Source of the DNA: Bradyrhizobium nivariense
Lineage (GTDB): Bacteria; Pseudomonadota; Alphaproteobacteria; Rhizobiales; Xanthobacteraceae
Length of the DNA: 64,000 bases
NCBI RefSeq assembly: GCF_029846715.1
Contig: NZ_JARVWW010000003.1
Location: 310,001 to 374,000, forward strand
Reading direction: 5' to 3'
Position 1 is the stretch's first letter. The number at the start of each line of letters is the position of its first letter. Shown here piece by piece: positions 1 to 6,662 of the stretch. Position numbers and translations under genes: made by a program. The notes beneath the pieces are model-generated. The model did not search any database and had not been told where the DNA came from. It was given only the letters and a program-made list of their open reading frames with translations.

Positions 1-125
1 TCACCGGCAGGTCCTGCCTCTGCCGACGCTGCGCTGGCGGTGCTCGCAAAAGCCCGCGCAGCCAAGTGTGATCGGTCCGCCGCGACGGGCGGCAGGCCGA
101 GGTCGTCAAACCGCTTGATCAGCCG
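1..125. other. window edge, no assignable gene
   Basis: An open frame runs on the + strand from the edge to a stop near 170, but it has no recognisable motif and it overlaps the 3' end of the minus-strand gene at 126-365. It could be the tail of a gene that starts outside the window. I assign nothing here. Confidence 0.3.
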
Positions 126-365
126 CTATTGCTTGGCCGCGATCGTGTCCAGGCAATGGTTGAGATAAACGGTGCGATCCCTGGGCAGCACCTTCTCGAG
201 ATCCGCCTTCAGCGCGCATTCGCGCTGCCGCATCTGCTCGGCCCGCCGCTTCTCGGCCGCCTCGCGATATTCGGGAGCAACCTTGTTGGGGTCGACCAGC
301 GCCTGCGCGCGGGCGGGAGCCGTCACGGCGAGTGCAATGGCGGTGATGATAATGAGCTGTTTCAA
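126..365 (-). CDS. small secreted protein of unknown function
   Basis: A 79-residue protein. A hydrophobic segment (LIIITAIALAVTAPARA) ends in an Ala-x-Ala type signal peptidase site, so export to the periplasm is likely. The mature part is short, highly charged and carries two cysteines (RECALKAD and NHCLD), which could form a disulfide. I chose the TTG start at 365 because GGAGG lies five bases upstream (371-375). An upstream in-frame ATG at 387-389 would put an unusual polar extension before the signal peptide. The family is not recognised beyond its similarity to short exported proteins of bradyrhizobia. Confidence 0.6.
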   Translation of the reverse strand: MKQLIIITAIALAVTAPARAQALVDPNKVAPEYREAAEKRRAEQMRQRECALKADLEKVLPRDRTVYLNHCLDTIAAKQ

Positions 366-503
366 ATGAGCCTCCGTAAAACGAGGCATCCTAGCGCGCA
401 GCGTCGAAACGCTCAAACCGGCTAGCGGTATTCCGTTCTAGTGGCGGCCCTACACAGATCGGGCGACGAGTGAAGTTCTTCGCGATGGCGTCGTCGATAG
501 ACC

Positions 504-734
504 TTAGCCGGCCGCCGCTCGTCGCAGGTGTGGGGGAACGGGGATGGGACGATGATCTTCCTCGGCAGCCTCGATCCAACATGCGATTGCGTCCTGCACA
601 TTCTGCACCGCTTCGAATTCGGTCGCGCCGTCGGACATGCAGCCGGGAAGGTCAGGTACGGTCGCAACGAAGCCGCCGCCGTCTTCCTCCGAAAGCGGCT
701 CGATGATGATCTTGTAGTGAGGACGCTCGTCCAT
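504..734 (-). CDS. hicB: HicB-family antitoxin
   Basis: A 76-residue protein with the HicB fold signature: a beta-rich start (YKIIIEPLSEEDGGGFVATV) followed by PDLPGCMSDGATEFEA and a helix (NVQDAIACWIEAA). HicB proteins neutralise HicA mRNA interferases and often repress their own promoter. No DNA-binding extension is obvious, which fits the short rhizobial form. The start codon lies six bases after the stop of the upstream hicA remnant, so the two were one operon. Because hicA is frameshifted, this antitoxin may be an orphan, or it may act on other HicA copies. Confidence 0.75.
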   Translation of the reverse strand: MDERPHYKIIIEPLSEEDGGGFVATVPDLPGCMSDGATEFEAVQNVQDAIACWIEAAEEDHRPIPVPPHLRRAAAG

Positions 735-740
735 GTGGTC

Positions 741-967
741 TCAATCTCGCAGGAACGCTACCAGCTTCTTGATATATATCGGCTTAATGGGCCGCTTGAA
801 AGGCACAGTCAGGATTTCAACCTTTCCAGGCTTGGAAATCTTGTAGTGCGAGCCTCCGCCGCGCGGTGGGGAGCCTTTGCGCCATGCAGGGCGCAAATCG
901 TCTCCACATCCTGGATGCGCCACCCGGCCGTGTTGCGCTCCATATCGTCCAAGGTAACGCGGCTCAC
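741..967 (-). pseudogene. hicA: frameshifted HicA-family toxin
   Basis: The N-terminal half is in one frame, starting at GTG 967 behind GGAGGTGA: MSRVTLDDMERNTAGWRIQD and then VETICALHGAK. The C-terminal half is in another frame: GGGSHYKISKPGKVEILTVP and then KRPIKPIYIKKLVAFL. It includes the GSHYK segment with the catalytic His of HicA RNA interferases. Adding one A to the AAA at 876-878 joins both halves into a normal-length HicA of about 75 residues. So the toxin looks inactivated by a one-base loss, or it is a sequencing error. It sits directly upstream of hicB. Confidence 0.7.
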
Positions 968-1077
968 GGCTCACCTCCACTCTCGAAAGAAGCGAGGCGG
1001 TTGTGACTGCCCCTCCACGGGATCATTGCCGAGGGCGGAGCTGGTTCGACGACCTGAAGTTGATCGCGTGAAGTCCG

Positions 1078-1320
1078 TCACTTCGGGACGTGGTCGATCT
1101 TGTGCCCGAGATGCCCGGTGTCGTGATCGCGACGCAACTGGCTCAGGGACGTCTCGTTCAACTGATGCAAGACCTCGCTGAGTTCGGTCGTATCCGGATA
1201 ACCGGCCGCAAAACCCTTGCCGTAGATCTTGCGCAAGGTACCGACCAGCGTGTTGCCGTGCTTCTTGCTGATCGCGCCATCCTTGTCCCGATGGCGACTA
1301 TCCAGGCCCGTTTCCTTCAT
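1078..1320 (-). CDS. small conserved hypothetical protein (80 aa)
   Basis: A soluble, strongly polar protein beginning MKETGLDSRHRDKDGAISKK and ending in a His/Asp-rich tail (HDTGHLGHKIDHVPK). The ATG at 1318-1320 is preceded by GGAGAAAG at good distance. The same frame stays open upstream to 1785, but that part is Arg-rich and looks non-coding, so I did not use it. The segment GNTLVGTLRKIYGKGFAAGY resembles a small protein that recurs in bradyrhizobia. No function can be assigned. It has no cysteines or membrane segment. Confidence 0.65.
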   Translation of the reverse strand: MKETGLDSRHRDKDGAISKKHGNTLVGTLRKIYGKGFAAGYPDTTELSEVLHQLNETSLSQLRRDHDTGHLGHKIDHVPK

Positions 1321-1514
1321 GGCTTTCTCCCTGAGCGGCGTCTGCGCGCCTGGAGAGAGCGTGCTCCCAAACAAGTTGATTGGCAACGGTGTGACGCGCG
1401 GGAGCGGAGCGTCGGTTCGCGCTTCGATCTCTTGGCTGTGAAGCTGGGTCGGATTGCGGTGGGACGGCCGGCGTATCACATGAGCCCGAGCGGTTGCTCG
1501 TTGGAGCCGATACG

Positions 1515-1742
1515 ATGCGCTCTGTTTTGGCCGTGGGCCTCTTGATCGTCCTGTGCGCGTCTGCAAACGCCGCAACGGTGCATCACGCGCGTGCGCGCGG
1601 TCCAGCGGCACGCCATCCTCCGGTCGATCGTTCTGGTACCGAAGTGAACTCCCGCGCACGCTTCGCGGTTCCCGGCTGGAGCGATGAAGCAACGCGGCGC
1701 TGGCTCGATAACGCCTCGTCCAACGCCGGCCGGGGCGGATAA
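1515..1742 (+). CDS. small secreted protein of unknown function
   Basis: A 75-residue protein with a clear signal peptide (MRSVLAVGLLIVLCASANA, cut after ANA). A basic, His/Arg/Pro-rich middle follows, then the tail FAVPGWSDEATRRWLDNASS. The ATG at 1515 has GGAG at 1503-1506. An earlier in-frame start at 1494 would only add seven residues before the signal peptide. Probably periplasmic. No family function is known to me. Confidence 0.6.
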   Translation: MRSVLAVGLLIVLCASANAATVHHARARGPAARHPPVDRSGTEVNSRARFAVPGWSDEATRRWLDNASSNAGRGG

Positions 1743-1769
1743 GCCACAGGGGGGAAGATCGGCCGAGCC

Positions 1770-1789
1770 GTGTGAAGCGGTTCACACGC
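1770..1789. promoter_or_regulatory. perfect 20-bp palindrome
   Basis: CGTGTGAAGCGGTTCACACG has two exact eight-base arms around GCGG. It lies about 30 bases after the gene ending at 1742 and has no T-tract, so it looks more like a protein-binding site than a terminator. The regulator is unknown. Confidence 0.35.
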
Positions 1790-1842
1790 GATTGTCGAGG
1801 CCGCTGCTATGAAGGCCTCATTGCTTTACCGATTGATATTTC

Positions 1843-1880
1843 GAAAACGCCCCGGCGCCCCACCAGGCGCTGGGGTTTTC
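1843..1880. terminator. bidirectional intrinsic terminator
   Basis: A GC-rich hairpin (CCCCGGCGCC with GGCGCTGGGG, one wobble pair) is flanked by AAAA on the left and TTTT on the right, so it could end transcripts from either side. It lies between the secreted-protein gene ending at 1742 (+) and the small gene ending at 1964 (-). Confidence 0.6.
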
Positions 1881-1963
1881 ATGTCGATCACCGCAACGGC
1901 CAGAGCGCGCGAAGCGCGATCGGATGGGCGGGTGCTTTCTGAAAAGCGCCGAAGGCGGAGCGA

Positions 1964-2134
1964 CTAAGCGGCTTGCTCCTCAAACGAGGTGTAGACTTGG
2001 CCACCTGGATCAACCACCTGAACGTCCCAGCACCCGTCGGCGATCAGCTCTTTGGCCTTCTTGAGGGCGGCGGTGAGGGACAGCCGCTTGAGACTGACGA
2101 CGCCTGCCGTGTCGAAACCGTTGATCTCAAACAT
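1964..2134 (-). CDS. small conserved hypothetical protein (56 aa)
   Basis: A short soluble protein beginning MFEINGFDTAGVVSLKRLSL and followed by TAALKKAKELIADGCWDVQV and VDPGGQVYTSFEEQAA. The ATG at 2132-2134 has a strong AGGAGGAG ribosome site just upstream. It alternates a helix rich in Ala/Lys with short beta-like stretches. It resembles a small protein seen repeatedly in bradyrhizobia. The function is unknown. Its terminator is probably the hairpin at 1843-1880. Confidence 0.65.
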   Translation of the reverse strand: MFEINGFDTAGVVSLKRLSLTAALKKAKELIADGCWDVQVVDPGGQVYTSFEEQAA

Positions 2135-2237
2135 GCCGCTCCTCCTGTTTTGTTGAATCCTACACTTTTTGAGCGGGTTGTCTCCCGGCTTTTGGGACAG
2201 GGCGCTTGGAACATTTTTGCACCAGCGACGAGGCGTC

Positions 2238-2483
2238 CTATACCCGGCGCATGATCAGGCGCTGGCCAAAAATGCGAAAACAACCCCATGCACAGTAGCT
2301 AAGTCCTGCTGGCACAATGCCTTCTTGCATCCAGCGGAAACGCCGTTTGACGCGTCGGGCAAAACAGTGGCATTCTGCTATCTTCGGAAAATCCGCCGCG
2401 GAGAAAAATTGCTTCTCGGGCTCGGGGAGGGGGCGTTTGCAGCTGCGTGAGCATGCGCACTTGGGCATTTGAGTCATTTCCAT
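2238..2483 (-). CDS. possible Cys-rich small protein
   Basis: An 81-residue frame beginning MEMTQMPKCACSRSCKRPLP. It has a C-x-C-x3-C cluster, then PEPEKQFFSAADFPKIAECH with a further Cys pair, and a basic helix (RRVKRRFRW). The pattern is reminiscent of a small zinc-ribbon. No convincing ribosome site is seen and the C-terminus is not distinctive, so this may be a chance frame. Confidence 0.25.
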   Translation of the reverse strand: MEMTQMPKCACSRSCKRPLPEPEKQFFSAADFPKIAECHCFARRVKRRFRWMQEGIVPAGLSYCAWGCFRIFGQRLIMRRV

Positions 2484-2570
2484 CGCATAGCCCCGTAATC
2501 GACCGGGGTGGCCGGGGCATGCCAGCGGCCAGGCCGCTAACGTGAAATTAAGCGGAAAAGCCCACAATTT

Positions 2571-2599
2571 TTGACAGTTGTAAGTGGGTGCTGCGTAGA
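2571..2599 (+). promoter_or_regulatory. candidate promoter for the gene at 2658
   Basis: A perfect -35 TTGACA (2571-2576) is followed 17 bases later by a poor -10 (CGTAGA). It lies 60-85 bases before the start at 2658. The region 2135-2570 otherwise holds only the doubtful frame at 2238-2483 and a GC-rich hairpin near 2505. Confidence 0.3.
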
Positions 2600-2657
2600 G
2601 GACTCGTCGCGAGGACGTTCCGGCGTCGGCTTCCTTTTGCTCGCTCATTTGAGGTCA

Positions 2658-3326
2658 ATGCACGTGACCACGACATCCGAAGCGCAAGGCCTTGTCGAAC
2701 AACTCGACCCTGCAGCACTTGCAGCGGCAATCGCGGCACACGAACCCGCAGCCCCGGAAGCTCCAGTACCGATCAAGCGGTCCAGCCGGAAATCGGTCAT
2801 GGCACTGTCGGTGTGTGCCTTGGCGATCAATGGCTCGGCCGCCATCTACACATCGCCGTCCGGCTTTCCATCGCTGAATGTCAGCAGTCTGGCTGAACTG
2901 CTACCGCGGCATGAGGTTTCCGCGCCAAAACCGGATCCGGTTGTCGCGGCCTTGAAGGATATTCAGTTGGCCCAGCAGCAACACACGGCTTCGCTGCAGG
3001 AGAGCAACCACGCATTGCAGCAGAATGCGGCTGTGCTGCAGGGGGATTCGATGGTGCTGCTTTCTCTGCGACAGAGCATCACGGACGAACGGGTCGATGT
3101 GAAGAAGATATCTTCGCAACTGTCCACGCTCATCGCGAAGATCGACACGCTGCAAAGTGCAATGATGTCGGACGTCACGTCCTCCATTCGAAGAGCGCAT
3201 GCTCGCTACGGACTGTCCGCAGCGATCCGCAAACGGATGGCTCGGCAGTCGAAATCCGTAGGGCCGATTTCAGTTGGAGGAGCGCCGCTGAGCACGCCGG
3301 TTACAGTTTCAGCTCCCGAAAGCTGA
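2658..3326 (+). CDS. membrane-anchored coiled-coil protein of unknown function
   Basis: A 222-residue protein. An Ala/Pro/Glu-rich cytoplasmic start (SEAQGLVEQLDPAALAAAIA) precedes one membrane span near residues 44-65 (SVMALSVCALAINGSAAIYT). A heptad-like coiled coil follows at about 105-175 (LKDIQLAQQQHTASLQESNH). The tail is basic and ends TPVTVSAPES. ATG 2658 follows GAGG at 2651; the frame is open upstream to 2571 without a ribosome site. One pass plus a coiled coil suggests a scaffold or envelope role, but nothing more can be said. The last codons and the following bases recur at 6667-6726. Confidence 0.65.
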   Translation: MHVTTTSEAQGLVEQLDPAALAAAIAAHEPAAPEAPVPIKRSSRKSVMALSVCALAINGSAAIYTSPSGFPSLNVSSLAELLPRHEVSAPKPDPVVAALKDIQLAQQQHTASLQESNHALQQNAAVLQGDSMVLLSLRQSITDERVDVKKISSQLSTLIAKIDTLQSAMMSDVTSSIRRAHARYGLSAAIRKRMARQSKSVGPISVGGAPLSTPVTVSAPES

Positions 3327-3353
3327 GGATAGGTCAAGCAAATCACTTGGGAC
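3299..3353 (+). repeat. 3' end segment repeated at 6667-6726
   Basis: The final codons of the preceding gene plus about 27 downstream bases, including the run GGTCAAGCAAATCACTTGGG, match 6667-6726 with a few changes. It may mark the end of a duplicated paralogue. Confidence 0.5.
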
Positions 3354-3415
3354 TTCGGAGCGGCCTCGTGGAAAAATCCTGGTGCGATTTGCGGCCAGAG
3401 AGGGTTATCTGATTG

Positions 3416-3520
3416 CTAAAGTGCGATGAGATGAGGATGAATCATCATCGCGCTTTAGGTTGTTGTTTGAGCATGATCTTTTCGGAAAACCGCTTCGCAC
3501 TTTTCCGGATCATGCTTTAG
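3416..3520. repeat. dispersed intergenic repeat, copy 1
   Basis: Two stacked inverted repeats: AAAGTGCGATGA with TCATCGCGCTTT, then GCATGATC...GGAAAA with TTTTCCGGATCATGC. Nearly the same sequence is at 60910-61027, and a fragment is at 9228-9256. Its right end lies five bases from the stop codon of the minus-strand gene at 3526. Confidence 0.8.
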
Positions 3521-3525
3521 CGGCA

Positions 3526-3723
3526 TCACGTTGACGGAGCAGAGGGCTTGCCCCCGCGAGCTCCCAGCTCGTCTGCCTTGCCAGAGTCAATGAATTGCTG
3601 GGCCGCTTCCTTCGTCGGGAAAGTAATCAGGCCATTCCCGACAACGCCTCCTTCAAGAAGCTCGGCCACTGCATATTTGCCGCCAATCGAGGGGCAAGTT
3701 GTCCAACCGATCCGCTTTTTCAC
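3526..3723 (-). CDS. small hypothetical protein (65 aa)
   Basis: A soluble protein that reads KKRIGWTTCPSIGGKYAVAE and then LLEGGVVGNGLITFPTKEAA, ending in a Gly/Lys/Pro tail. I used the GTG at 3721-3723 because AAAGG precedes it at good distance; an in-frame GTG five codons upstream is the alternative. The helix TKEAAQQFIDSGKA would suit a small alpha/beta fold. The function is unknown. A dispersed repeat begins five bases after its stop and may act as its 3' end. Confidence 0.5.
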   Translation of the reverse strand: MKKRIGWTTCPSIGGKYAVAELLEGGVVGNGLITFPTKEAAQQFIDSGKADELGARGGKPSAPST

Positions 3724-3828
3724 GTTCCGACCTTTCACAATCGACCGAAAAATCCAGTGTCCTGATTCCCCTTCGCGATGCAGAAATGGCCCCAGTCAGG
3801 AATTAAACATGCGCCCAGAACAGCGCTG

Positions 3829-3897
3829 GAGCGATCGTGCAGTGGGCTTACCTCCGATTCTCCGAGTGTCCGAATTTCCCGAAAAGACCGTCCGAAG
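3829..3897 (+). repeat. diverged inverted repeat, arm A
   Basis: About 65 bases around TTACCTCCGATTCTCCGAGT match the minus strand of 4814-4885 at roughly 80 percent identity. The intervening 0.9 kb contains one conserved small gene, one pseudogene and one small membrane gene. Confidence 0.65.
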
Positions 3898-3949
3898 GGC
3901 AGCCTCGCCTCATCGGCTCGCTCGAAAAGGCGCCCCCAGCCATGGGCCT

Positions 3950-4132
3950 TCATCCGGTGCGCTTCCCCCCGTCCGCGATCGCGCGTTCAACTTCTGAGGC
4001 GAGCACAGTCACGTGGTCAGCCAGCTTTGTGAAAAGCTCTCGTTTCTTCGGATCGGTTGCGAGGTCTCGGATCAGCGCGCACTCTGCCGCATCCTTGCGA
4101 AACTTTTCCAACTGAGCCTGCATGTCTTTCAT
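3950..4132 (-). CDS. small conserved helical protein (60 aa)
   Basis: The protein begins MKDMQAQLEKFRKDAAECAL and continues IRDLATDPKKRELFTKLADH. It is almost entirely amphipathic helix, with one Cys, and ends in a basic tail (GGKRTG). No signal peptide or membrane span is present. Proteins of this pattern are common in bradyrhizobia and have no known function. A helical bundle or a small partner protein is plausible by inference only. Confidence 0.65.
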   Translation of the reverse strand: MKDMQAQLEKFRKDAAECALIRDLATDPKKRELFTKLADHVTVLASEVERAIADGGKRTG

Positions 4133-4311
4133 TGCAGCTTACTCAGTTCCCGCCGATGGAACCCTATAGCCAATGTGCGGAAGCGAACAGTGTTGATTGC
4201 CGGTTTTTCCTAGTCTCAGGACGCTTGGCCTTCCCCAAGGTCCGAGCACCTCCAGCGGCCCCGGCCTCCACACCTCAGAAGCCCCCCCTGGCCGGGGCCG
4301 TCTTTGCCCCC

Positions 4312-4430
4312 GCCGGACCTCGGTGCCGCGTCTGCCGCAGGCGGCGCAGATGAAGAGTCGGTGCAATAGATCAGGACGCCGCGCACGCCATCTCGCGCAT
4401 CTCGCCGAACGTGATCTTTTGGCGCCGCAT
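4312..4430 (-). pseudogene. decayed small zinc-ribbon-like gene
   Basis: The minus strand starts MRRQKITFGEMREM in one frame, continues GVRGVLIYCTD in a second frame, and resumes LFICAACGRRGTEV in a third. I recall rhizobial proteins in which these pieces are joined as one chain with a C-x2-C knuckle. Here two frameshifts and the loss of roughly 20-25 codons separate them. It is flanked by low-complexity GC-rich sequence (4139-4310), as expected for a decaying gene. The family name is not known to me. Confidence 0.5.
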
Positions 4431-4497
4431 GGCGACATCAAAGCGGCACTCCGCGCGGCTGGCAAATTATCGAAAGGTAGGAGGCCGGAACAGCGCC

Positions 4498-4531
4498 GAG
4501 CTACTGCTGGTCGCGAGCTACTGCTGGTCGT
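4498..4531. repeat. 17-bp tandem duplication
   Basis: The unit GAGCTACTGCTGGTCG plus one base occurs twice in direct succession inside non-coding DNA. Confidence 0.7.
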
Positions 4532-4560
4532 AGGTGTGGACAAGGACCGCTGGAGGGGCC

Positions 4561-4719
4561 TTATCCTCCTGGAGCTTTATCCTCTTGGAGACGGTCCCGA
4601 TCATCCGTCTTTGCGGGGATCAAATCTTCCAGCCGCTTTAGCCCAGCCGCTTTAAAGAGACCGAGAACAATGACGATCGTCATCAACACGGTCCCGATCA
4701 GTGCCAGCAGCGTCCACAT
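4561..4719 (-). CDS. small single-pass membrane protein (52 aa)
   Basis: The protein opens with one membrane span (MWTLLALIGTVLMTIVIVLG) followed by a charged tail (LKRLEDLIPAKTDDRDRLQE). ATG 4717-4719 has GGAG at a normal distance. This architecture is typical of small inner-membrane proteins of unknown role. The coding pattern is clean with no internal stop, so I consider it real despite its size. Confidence 0.55.
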   Translation of the reverse strand: MWTLLALIGTVLMTIVIVLGLFKAAGLKRLEDLIPAKTDDRDRLQEDKAPGG

Positions 4720-4813
4720 GGTATGATCTCCATGTACGCCCCGCTGATAAACTCAGGTGGTCAGGTCGCGGTTCCCGAAATGCGGCGAGAGGCCGTCCTA
4801 CTTGGTACTGGCC

Positions 4814-4885
4814 TAACTCGACAGTCATTTCGGGAAATTGGGACACTCGGAAAATCGGAGGTAAATCCATTGCACGGTAGCTCGC
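4814..4885 (-). repeat. diverged inverted repeat, arm B
   Basis: The reverse complement of this segment matches 3829-3897 (see arm A). The area from 4886 to 5282 has no supportable gene; it holds hairpins near 5032-5077 and the direct repeat TTAGGACAC near 5195 and 5217. Confidence 0.65.
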
Positions 4886-5031
4886 GTGCTGTCATGGACG
4901 CATAATATTCTTGGGCCGTTGCGAAGCCTCGAACGGTCCGGTGCCTCGGCCTCAGCTTCCAGCCAGCCCCGGAGTTGGGGCCGATTTTTGCGAGGCGGCC
5001 GCAATTCACTTCCTAATTGCCGAATTTAAAC

Positions 5032-5077
5032 GGCCCCAACCGGGGGGCCGCCAACCCGAATGAGACGGGTTTTCTTC
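5032..5077 (+). terminator. two hairpins, the second terminator-like
   Basis: GGCCCC...GGGGCC (5032-5049) is followed by AACCCG...CGGGTT and TTCTT (5053-5076). The second has the form of a weak + strand terminator. No gene immediately upstream explains it. Confidence 0.35.
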
Positions 5078-5282
5078 CAGCAGTCGGGGGGGCGCCTTTC
5101 GGCTGGAAGCTTCGAATCAGACGCTCGGCCAAGCCGATTGTTCCATAGCCTTAGGAGCTGGCGTTCCTTTCTTTTGCTGCCGCTTCAAGCGAATTTAGGA
5201 CACTCCCAAATTCAGCTTAGGACACCACGGGGTTAGACTACGGACTGCACCCGCCGTCTTATGAGAACAGAAGCAGGCGTGG

Positions 5283-5355
5283 TGGGCAGTGACGGGCTCG
5301 AACCCGCCGACATCCTGCCTGTAAGCCGGGCTCTACCAGATGAGCTAACCGGCCC
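5283..5355 (-). pseudogene. decayed tRNA-Val (TAC) gene
   Basis: The minus strand shows the D-arm (TTAGCTC...GGTAGAGC), an anticodon-loop-like CTTACAG, a T-arm (GGTTCGAGCCCGTC) and an encoded CCA end. However, only five of seven acceptor pairs and about three of five anticodon-stem pairs form, the T-loop is off by one base, and the total is 73 bases including CCA. It looks like a damaged tRNA-Val. The intact 3' end is the usual target of site-specific integrases, so this may be an old integration scar. Confidence 0.55.
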
Positions 5356-5523
5356 ATGTCGCGCATCCTGCGCCGAGCGAGCCTGCATGTCCGCAACAGG
5401 GGTTGGGCTGCCGCTTTGGCATCGGCATAGCGGCGTTCATCGGCAATGCTTCATTTTTCTTTTTGGAGTTGCGGTGACTGTGCACTCAACCCGAAAGACT
5501 GGCTCCGTGCTTGGCCGAGTTGA

Positions 5524-5628
5524 ATGCACTATCACCGCAATCCGAAAAAGTACCGCATCAGCCTCGCCTGGTTGATCTGTGGCGACCTGAAGGGGCTCGC
5601 TCGAACGATCGTCGCGAGGCGAGCATGA
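5524..5628 (+). CDS. possible 34-aa basic peptide
   Basis: The frame reads MHYHRNPKKYRISLAWLICG and continues DLKGLARTIVARRA. Its stop overlaps the ATG of a second Arg-rich frame (5625-5702, 25 residues) in an ATGA arrangement. It has a plausible amphipathic helix but no strong ribosome site. It may be a genuine micro-protein or chance. Confidence 0.3.
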   Translation: MHYHRNPKKYRISLAWLICGDLKGLARTIVARRA

Positions 5629-5766
5629 AGCGCCGCCGCAGAACCAACAGGAAGCGCGACCGGCAGCGGCTGATGACGCATCGCCGTCGGCTGAGGCAGT
5701 GACGAAACCGGGGCGCGGGGCTATGCTCCGCGCTCTACTTCAGCGTGATAGTTGGGATTCCGCAGA

Positions 5767-5982
5767 ATGATTAGGCCGATTTTATTTGCTTCCGTTGCTC
5801 TGGTTCTGGTCGGCGGCGCTGTACAGGCTCAGCAGGGCGCGCCTCGCAACCCTCAAAAATTGGAAAGATGCCAGCAGCTCGCTACCGAACGTGGTTTTTC
5901 GAGTGCGGGCGGAAGAGCAAAGGGACAAGGGCACGCGAAGCGGGAGTTTGTCATGGCCTGCATGCACGGAAAGCAAAGCTGA
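5767..5982 (+). CDS. small secreted Cys-containing protein
   Basis: A 71-residue protein with a signal peptide (MIRPILFASVALVLVGGAVQ then AQQ). The mature part has two cysteines (KLERCQQLATERGF and REFVMACMHGKQS) and a GRAKGQGHAKR stretch. The C-x(n)-F-x3-C-x2-GK pattern resembles PsiF-type small periplasmic proteins, although this is a weak match. ATG 5767 is chosen over the TTG five codons earlier. Two terminator hairpins follow. Confidence 0.6.
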   Translation: MIRPILFASVALVLVGGAVQAQQGAPRNPQKLERCQQLATERGFSSAGGRAKGQGHAKREFVMACMHGKQS

Positions 5983-6015
5983 GCAAGCGCTTTTATCGAG
6001 GGGCCATCTTCGGAC

Positions 6016-6050
6016 GGCCCGCCGTTCACGCTGGCGGGCCTTTCCCTCTT
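6016..6050 (+). terminator. intrinsic terminator
   Basis: GGCCCGCC...GGCGGGCC followed by TTTCCCTCTTT, 34 bases after the stop of the secreted-protein gene ending at 5982. Confidence 0.65.
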
Positions 6051-6138
6051 TGCAGTCCGCGAGAGCCGGGAACAACCGGCAATCGGGCGGCGTTCGCCTC
6101 CAGCTCCGGGCAGTGTCTCGGAGCGGACGCGTAGAACT

Positions 6139-6175
6139 TCCGGCCTCAGGACTCATCCTCTGGGGCCGGCTTTTT
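6139..6175 (+). terminator. second intrinsic terminator
   Basis: CCGGCC...GGGGCCGG followed by CTTTTT. It lies in the 352-base gap before the gene at 6335; the rest of that gap shows no gene. Confidence 0.55.
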
Positions 6176-6334
6176 GCCACAATGCAAGACTTTGCGGCGA
6201 CGGCCGGTTCTCGCTGGCGGCCCCTCAATGGTCGGGAACAAGTGGCAATATTCGCATTTGATAAGGAAAGGTTGACCAGTGTACGCTTAGATTGTGCTGA
6301 CCTCCGTTGACCTACTGCTGGTGTGGGCGGACGC

Positions 6335-6565
6335 ATGGATCGAGACCTGAAAGAGTTTCGCCGGCTAGAGCGGATATGTCTTGCTCAAGCCGAGCTTGCC
6401 ACGATGAAATGCGAGCGGGCGGGGTTGCTCGAGGTGGCCCGTGATTGTCGGCAGGCGGCAGCCAAATTGGAAGGTCGGACCATGCGGAACCTCAACAGCC
6501 CTGTCGCGTGGTCGATAGCTGTGATTGCTCTAATCCTGTTCGGGACATTCTATCTTCCCTGGTGA
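6335..6565 (+). CDS. small membrane-anchored protein (76 aa)
   Basis: A helical soluble start (MDRDLKEFRRLERICLAQAE) with several Cys residues (RRLERICL, TMKCERA, ARDCRQ) is followed by one C-terminal membrane span (AWSIAVIALILFGTFYLPW). It is therefore probably tail-anchored with the N-terminus in the cytoplasm. ATG 6335 is used; the frame begins at 6323 on a GTG. The helical part resembles short bradyrhizobial proteins of unknown role. Confidence 0.6.
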   Translation: MDRDLKEFRRLERICLAQAELATMKCERAGLLEVARDCRQAAAKLEGRTMRNLNSPVAWSIAVIALILFGTFYLPW

Positions 6566-6662
6566 ACTAGCCCATCAAGTTTAGACCTCCACAAGGCGGC
6601 CGTGCCCCGGTCAACAGGTTAGGCGCGAGCCGCCGTCCCGCGACGTCGTCCCAGTAGAAATA

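Noticed and set aside
1321..1785. N-terminal extension of the 80-residue gene at 1078-1320
   Set aside because: The extension is Arg-rich and overlaps a secreted-protein gene on the other strand; a good ribosome site marks the shorter start.
3526..5700. complete insertion sequence or integrase in the mosaic stretch
   Set aside because: No transposase or recombinase motif could be found in any frame; only repeats and decayed fragments are present.
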